Shown in pieces: positions 11,448 through 16,507 of a stretch of 16,507 nucleotides of DNA. Position 1 is the stretch's first letter. Every line of letters begins with the position of its first letter. The notes under the pieces are model-generated. The model was given only the letters and a program-made list of their open reading frames with translations. It had not been told where the DNA came from and ran no database searches. The position numbers were made by a program, and so were the translations under genes. The stretch comes from Leishmania mexicana MHOM/GT/2001/U1103 (Eukaryota; Euglenozoa; Kinetoplastea; Trypanosomatida; Trypanosomatidae). Location of the stretch: NCBI RefSeq assembly GCF_000234665.1, contig NW_003946578.1, positions 1 to 16,507 of the forward strand, read 5' to 3'.

Positions 11448-11877
11448 GCGTCCCAGTACTTGGACATTCCCTTTCGCCACGCGCAGGGCCGTCGGAGGCG
11501 AACTGGTTTGCGTCCCAGTACTTGGACATTCCCTTTCGCCACGCGCAGGGCCGTCGGAGGCGAACTGGTTTGCGTCCCAGTACTTGGACATTCCCTTTCG
11601 CCACGCGCAGGGCCGTCGGAGGCGCACTGGTTTGCGTCCCAGTACTTGGACATTCCCTTTCGCCACGCGCAGGGCCGTCGGAGGCGCACTGGTTTGCGTC
11701 CCAGTACTTGCACATTCCCTTTCGCCACGCGCAGGGCCGTCGGAGGCGCACTGCTTGGCGTCCCAGTACTTGGACATTCCCTTTCGTCACGCGGAGGGCC
11801 GTCGGAGGCGCACTGGTTTGCGTCCCAGTACTTGGACATTCCCTTTCGCCACGCGCAGGGCCGTCGGAGGCGCACTG
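11448..11877. repeat. 430-bp block, copy 1 (620-bp offset)
   Basis: Matches 12068-12497 at all variable sites. The order is two GAACTGG units, a plain unit, a TTGCACA unit, a GCTTGG unit and a TCACGCGGAG unit. The offset is 10 units. Confidence 0.85.
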
Positions 11878-12067
11878 CTTGGCGTCCCAGTACTTGGACA
11901 TTCCCTTTCGCCACGCGCAGGGCCGTCGGAGGCGCACTGGTTTGCGTCCCAGTACTTGGACATTCCCTTTCGCCACGCGCAGGGCCGTCGGAGGCGCACT
12001 GGTTTGCGTCCCAGTACTTGGACATTCCCTTTCGCCACGCGCAGGGCCGTCGGAGGCGCACTGCTTG

Positions 12068-12497
12068 GCGTCCCAGTACTTGGACATTCCCTTTCGCCAC
12101 GCGCAGGGCCGTCGGAGGCGAACTGGTTTGCGTCCCAGTACTTGGACATTCCCTTTCGCCACGCGCAGGGCCGTCGGAGGCGAACTGGTTTGCGTCCCAG
12201 TACTTGGACATTCCCTTTCGCCACGCGCAGGGCCGTCGGAGGCGCACTGGTTTGCGTCCCAGTACTTGGACATTCCCTTTCGCCACGCGCAGGGCCGTCG
12301 GAGGCGCACTGGTTTGCGTCCCAGTACTTGCACATTCCCTTTCGCCACGCGCAGGGCCGTCGGAGGCGCACTGCTTGGCGTCCCAGTACTTGGACATTCC
12401 CTTTCGTCACGCGGAGGGCCGTCGGAGGCGCACTGGTTTGCGTCCCAGTACTTGGACATTCCCTTTCGCCACGCGCAGGGCCGTCGGAGGCGCACTG
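12068..12497. repeat. 430-bp block, copy 2 (620-bp offset)
   Basis: Matches 11448-11877. The two copies are the clearest example of a ten-unit higher-order repeat, present as two partial copies. Confidence 0.85.
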
Positions 12498-12892
12498 GTT
12501 TGCGTCCCAGTACTTGGACATTCCCTTTCGCCACGCGCAGGGCCGTCGGAGGCGCACTGGTTGGCGTCCCAGTACTTGGACATTCCCTTTCGCCACGCGC
12601 AGGGCCGTCGGAGGCGCACTGCTTGGCGTCCCAGTACTTGGACATTCCCTTTCGCCACGCGCAGGGCCGTCGGAGGCGCACTGGTTGGCGTCCCAGTACT
12701 TGGACATTCCCTTTCGCCACGCGCAGGGCCGTCGGAGGCGCACTGCTTGGCGTCCCAGTACTTGGACATTCCCTTTCGCCACGCGCAGGGCCGTCGGAGG
12801 CGCACTGCTTGGCGTCCCAGTACTTGGACATTCCCTTTCGCCACGCGCAGGGCCGTCGGAGGCGCACTGCTTGGCGTCCCAGTACTTGGACA

Positions 12893-15682
12893 TTCCCTTT
12901 CGTCACGCGGAGGGCCGTCGGAGGCGCACTGGTTTGCGTCCCAGTACTTGGACATTCCCTTTCGCCACGCGCAGGGCCGTCGGAGGCGCACTGCTTGGCG
13001 TCCCAGTACTTGGACATTCCCTTTCGCCACACGCAGGGCCGTCGGAGGCGCACTGTTTGGCGTCCCAGTACTTGGACATTCCCTTTCGCCACACGCAGGG
13101 CCGTCGGAGGCGCACTGCTTGGCGTCCCAGTACTTGGACATTCCCTTTCGCCACGCGCAGGGCCGTCGGAGGCGCACTGCTTGGCGTCCCAGTACTTGGA
13201 CATTCCCTTTCGCCACGCGCAGGGCCGTCGGAGGCGCACTGCTTGGCGTCCCAGTACTTGGACATTCCCTTTCGCCACGCGCAGGGCCGTCGGAGGCGCA
13301 CTGCTTGGCGTCCCAGTACTTGGACATTCCCTTTCGCCACGCGCAGGGCCGTCGGAGGCGCACTGGTTTGCGTCCCAGTACTTGGACATTCCCTTTCGCC
13401 ACGCGCAGGGCCGTCGGAGGCGCACTGGTTTGCGTCCCAGTACTTGCACATTCCCTTTCGCCACACGCAGGGCCGTCGGAGGCGCACTGTTTGGCGTCCC
13501 AGTACTTGGACATTCCCTTTCGCCACGCGCAGGGCCGTCGGAGGCGCACTGGTTTGCGTCCCAGTACTTGGACATTCCCTTTCGCCACGCGCAGGGCCGT
13601 CGGAGGCGCACTGGTTTGCGTCCCAGTACTTGCACATTCCCTTTCGCCACGCGCAGGGCCGTCGGAGGCGCACTGGTTTGCGTCCCAGTACTTGCACATT
13701 CCCTTTCGCCACGCGCAGGGCCGTCGGAGGCGCACTGCTTGGCGTCCCAGTACTTGGACATTCCCTTTCGCCACGCGCAGGGCCGTCGGAGGCGCACTGG
13801 TTTGCGTCCCAGTACTTGGACATTCCCTTTCGCCACGCGCAGGGCCGTCGGAGGCGCACTGGTTTGCGTCCCAGTACTTGGACATTCCCTTTCGCCACAC
13901 GCAGGGCCGTCGGAGGCGCACTGTTTGGCGTCCCAGTACTTGGACATTCCCTTTCGCCACGCGCAGGGCCGTCGGAGGCGCACTGGTTTGCGTCCCAGTA
14001 CTTGCACATTCCCTTTCGCCACGCGCAGGGCCGTCGGAGGCGCACTGCTTGGCGTCCCAGTACTTGGACATTCCCTTTCGCCACGCGCAGGGCCGTCGGA
14101 GGCGCACTGGTTTGCGTCCCAGTACTTGGACATTCCCTTTCGTCACACGCAGGGCCGTCGGAGGCGCACTGCTTGGCGTCCCAGTACTTGGACATTCCCT
14201 TTCGCCACGCGCAGGGCCGTCGGAGGCGCACTGGTTTGCGTCCCAGTACTTGGACATTCCCTTTCGCCACGCGCAGGGCCGTCGGAGGCGCACTGTTTGG
14301 CGTCCCAGTACTTGGACATTCCCTTTCGCCACGCGCAGGGCCGTCGGAGGCGCACTGGTTTGCGTCCCAGTACTTGCACATTCCCTTTCGCCACGCGCAG
14401 GGCCGTCGGAGGCGCACTGCTTGGCGTCCCAGTACTTGGACATTCCCTTTCGCCACGCGCAGGGCCGTCGGAGGCGCACTGCTTGGCGTCCCAGTACTTG
14501 GACATTCCCTTTCGCCATGCGCAGGGCCGTCGGAGGCGCACTGGTTTGCGTCCCAGTACTTGGACATTCCCTTTCGCCACGCGCAGGGCCGTCGGAGGCG
14601 CACTGGTTTGCGTCCCAGTACTTGCACATTCCCTTTCGCCACGCGCAGGGCCGTCGGAGGCGCACTGCTTGGCGTCCCAGTACTTGGACATTCCCTTTCG
14701 CCATGCGCAGGGCCGTCGGAGGCGCACTGGTTTGCGTCCCAGTACTTGGACATTCCCTTTCGTCACGCGGAGGGCCGTCGGAGGCGCACTGGTTTGCGTC
14801 CCAGTACTTGCACATTCCCTTTCGCCACGCGCAGGGCCGTCGGAGGCGCACTGCTTGGCGTCCCAGTACTTGGACATTCCCTTTCGCCACGCGCAGGGCC
14901 GTCGGAGGCGCACTGCTTGGCGTCCCAGTACTTGGACATTCCCTTTCGCCACGCGCAGGGCCGTCGGAGGCGCACTGGTTTGCGTCCCAGTACTTGGACA
15001 TTCCCTTTCGCCACGCGCAGGGCCGTCGGAGGCGCACTGGTTTGCGTCCCAGTACTTGCACATTCCCTTTCGCCACGCGCAGGGCCGTCGGAGGCGCACT
15101 GCTTGGCGTCCCAGTACTTGGACATTCCCTTTCGCCATGCGCAGGGCCGTCGGAGGCGCACTGGTTTGCGTCCCAGTACTTGCACATTCCCTTTCGCCAC
15201 GCGCAGGGCCGTCGGAGGCGCACTGGTTTGCGTCCCAGTACTTTGACATTCCCTTTCGTCACGCGGAGGGCCGTCGGAGGCGCACTGGTTTGCGTCCCAG
15301 TACTTGCACATTCCCTTTCGCCACGCGCAGGGCCGTCGGAGGCGCACTGGTTTGCGTCCCAGTACTTGCACATTCCCTTTCGCCACGCGCAGGGCCGTCG
15401 GAGGCGCACTGCTTGGCGTCCCAGTACTTGGACATTCCCTTTCGTCACGCGGAGGGCCGTCGGAGGCGCACTGCTTGGCGTCCCAGTACTTGGACATTCC
15501 CTTTCGCCACGCGCAGGGCCGTCGGAGGCGCACTGCTTGGCGTCCCAGTACTTGGACATTCCCTTTCGCCACGCGCAGGGCCGTCGGAGGCGCACTGCTT
15601 GGCGTCCCAGTACTTGGACATTCCCTTTCGTCACGCGGAGGGCCGTCGGAGGCGCACTGCTTGGCGTCCCAGTACTTGGACA
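12893..15682. repeat. Higher-order block, copy 2 (45 units)
   Basis: This block corresponds to 4523-6506. Relative to copy 1 it has an extra 11 units around 13699-14380 (682 bp), one extra unit near 14877, two extra near 15063-15186, and lacks one unit; 32 + 11 + 1 + 2 - 1 = 45. The differences are whole-unit gains and losses with almost no base changes, which points to unequal exchange in register with the 62-bp period after the duplication. Confidence 0.8.
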
Positions 15683-16054
15683 TTCCCTTTCGCCACGCGC
15701 AGGGCCGTCGGAGGCGCACTGCTTGGCGTCCCAGTACTTGGACATTCCCTTTCGCCACGCGCAGGGCCGTCGGAGGCGCACTGGTTTGCGTCCCAGTACT
15801 TGGACATTCCCTTTCGCCACGCGCAGGGCCGTCGGAGGCGCACTGGTTTGCGTCCCAGTACTTGCACATTCCCTTTCGCCACACGCAGGGCCGTCGGAGG
15901 CGCACTGTTTGGCGTCCCAGTACTTGGACATTCCCTTTCGCCACGCGGAGGGCCGTCGGAGGCGCACTGGTTTGCGTCCCAGTACTTTGACATTCCCTTT
16001 CGTCACGCGGAGGGCCGTCGGAGGCGCACTGGTTTGCGTCCCAGTACTTGGACA

Positions 16055-16507
16055 TTCCCTTTCGTCACACGCAGGGCCGTCGGAGGCGCACTGCTTGGCG
16101 TCCAGTACTTGGACATTCCCTTTGGCCACGCGCAGGGCCGTCGGAGGCGCACTGCTTGGCGTCCAGTACTTGGACATTCCCTTTCGCCACGCGCAGGGCC
16201 GTCGGAGGCGCACTGGTTTGCGTCCCAGTACTTGGACATTCCCTTTCGTCACGCGGAGGGCCGTCGGAGGCGCACTGCTTGGCGTCCCAGTACTTGGACA
16301 TTCCCTTTCGTCACGCGGAGGGCCGTCGGAGGCGCACTGGTTTGCGTCCCAGTACTTGGACATTCCCTTTCGTCACACGCAGGGCCGTCGGAGGCGCACT
16401 GCTTGGCGTCCAGTACTTGGACATTCCCTTTGGCCACGCGCAGGGCCGTCGGAGGCGCACTGCTTGGCGTCCAGTACTTGGACATTCCCTTTGGCCACGC
16501 GCAGGGC
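16055..16507. repeat. Right-edge segment with paired 61-bp units, 308-bp period
   Basis: Units at 16055 and 16116 are both 61 bp (GCGTCCAG). The first has head TCACACGCAG and the second has G at position 9 (CTTTGGCCAC). The same pair recurs at 16363 and 16424, offset 308 bp, each time preceded by a TCACGCGGAG/GGTTTG unit. The window ends 23 bases into another G9 unit (16485-16507). Only one other G9 unit occurs in the window (3037), also 61 bp. This is a distinct local sub-arrangement that probably continues beyond the window. Confidence 0.85.

Larger units (their letters stand above)
4399..16054. repeat. Central run of 188 units of exactly 62 bp
   Basis: These 11,656 bases are exactly 188 x 62, with no unit-length change. 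The dominant head is CCACGCGCAG (C at 11, C at 18). Most units with GAACTGG (A at 35) and all units with GCAGTGG (G at 37) or CATGCG (TG at 14-15) fall here. Most of the higher-order duplications also lie inside this part. Near-identity at base level combined with reshuffled unit order fits repeated unequal exchange or gene conversion. The uniform length also keeps reading phase, which is why very long open frames appear here by chance. Confidence 0.85.
1..16507. repeat. 62-bp GC-rich satellite array
   Basis: The window is a head-to-tail tandem array of 266 complete units and one partial unit, all in the same orientation. A unit begins TTCCCTTTCG (1-10), has an invariant core AGGGCCGTCGGAGGCG (19-34) and a second nearly invariant core GCGTCCCAGTACTT (44-57), and ends with ACA. 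The commonest form is 40/62 G+C with 7 CpGs. Variation is limited to about a dozen positions, so any two units usually differ at only 0-6 bases. By my reading of positions 40 and 43 there are about 151 units with GGTTTG, 100 with GCTTGG, 12 with GTTTGG and 3 with GGTTGG. There are no spacers, inverted units, transposon insertions or non-repeat islands. The array is cut by both window ends. A eukaryotic satellite is the natural reading; I recognise no named family. Confidence 0.97.

Noticed and set aside
2101..15246. A 4381-residue arginine-rich protein on the + strand
   Set aside because: It is satellite read through: neighbouring frames are equally open, it starts at TTG, it runs through three one-base deletions without disruption, and its composition is simply the three translations of the unit in turn.
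12407..16363. A 1318-residue protein on the - strand beginning MSKYWDA
   Set aside because: That ATG start is present in essentially every unit because it is the complement of ACATTCC, and frames end wherever position 11 is T. There is no unique domain, no flanking gene and no codon bias.
1..16507. CRISPR array
   Set aside because: The repeats abut one another, with no unique spacers between them.
1..16507. Telomere or rDNA spacer
   Set aside because: There is no short telomeric motif, and no rRNA or promoter sequence is recognisable. A subtelomeric position cannot be excluded but is not shown.
1..16507. Mobile element or integrated virus
   Set aside because: There are no terminal repeats, target-site duplications, or transposase or replication protein motifs; nothing but the unit is present.
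1..16507. G-quadruplex or Z-DNA function
   Set aside because: The GGG/GG/GG/GG spacing in 20-40 and the 8-bp alternating CACGCGCA are weak and short. Possible, but not supported beyond what GC-rich sequence gives by chance.

Overview
The whole window is one uninterrupted head-to-tail tandem repeat. I resolve 266 complete units plus a 23-base partial unit at the right end. Of these, 258 units are 62 bp long and 8 are 61 bp, which accounts exactly for the 16,507 bases. There is no unique sequence, gene, RNA gene, transposon or spacer anywhere, and the array runs off both ends of the window. The unit is about 65% G+C (40 of 62 bases in the commonest form) and carries 7 CpG dinucleotides. All units have the same orientation.

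This is what a eukaryotic satellite array looks like (pericentromeric, subtelomeric, or on a GC-rich microchromosome or heterochromatic block). I do not recognise the unit as a named satellite family and the sequence does not identify the organism. A prokaryotic origin is unlikely for 16.5 kb of gene-free tandem DNA.

Layout, numbering each unit from its TTCCCTTTCG start. Variation is confined to about a dozen positions. The main ones are 11 (T/C), 14-15 (CG/CA/TG), 18 (G/C), 35 (C/A), 37 (C/G), 40 and 43 (four combinations), 58-59 (GG/GC/TG), and a one-base C deletion at 48-50. The left part (1-4398) is the most mixed and holds four 61-bp units. The central part (4399-16054) is 188 consecutive units of exactly 62 bp. 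The right edge (16055-16507) again holds 61-bp units and a sub-variant with G at position 9. On top of this lies a mosaic of higher-order duplications: a 2.0-kb block re-appearing as a 2.8-kb block 8-9 kb away, two blocks repeated at exactly 1860 bp, a 496-bp block repeated 7250 bp away, and local 3-, 4- and 5-unit periodicities.

Long open frames exist on both strands, the longest being + 2101-15246. They are by-products of the unit containing almost no stop triplets, and I do not annotate any coding gene. The main interest is the structure and evolution of the satellite itself: linkage between variant sites, clustering of length variants at the edges, preservation of all but one CpG, and two invariant cores that could be protein-binding sites.
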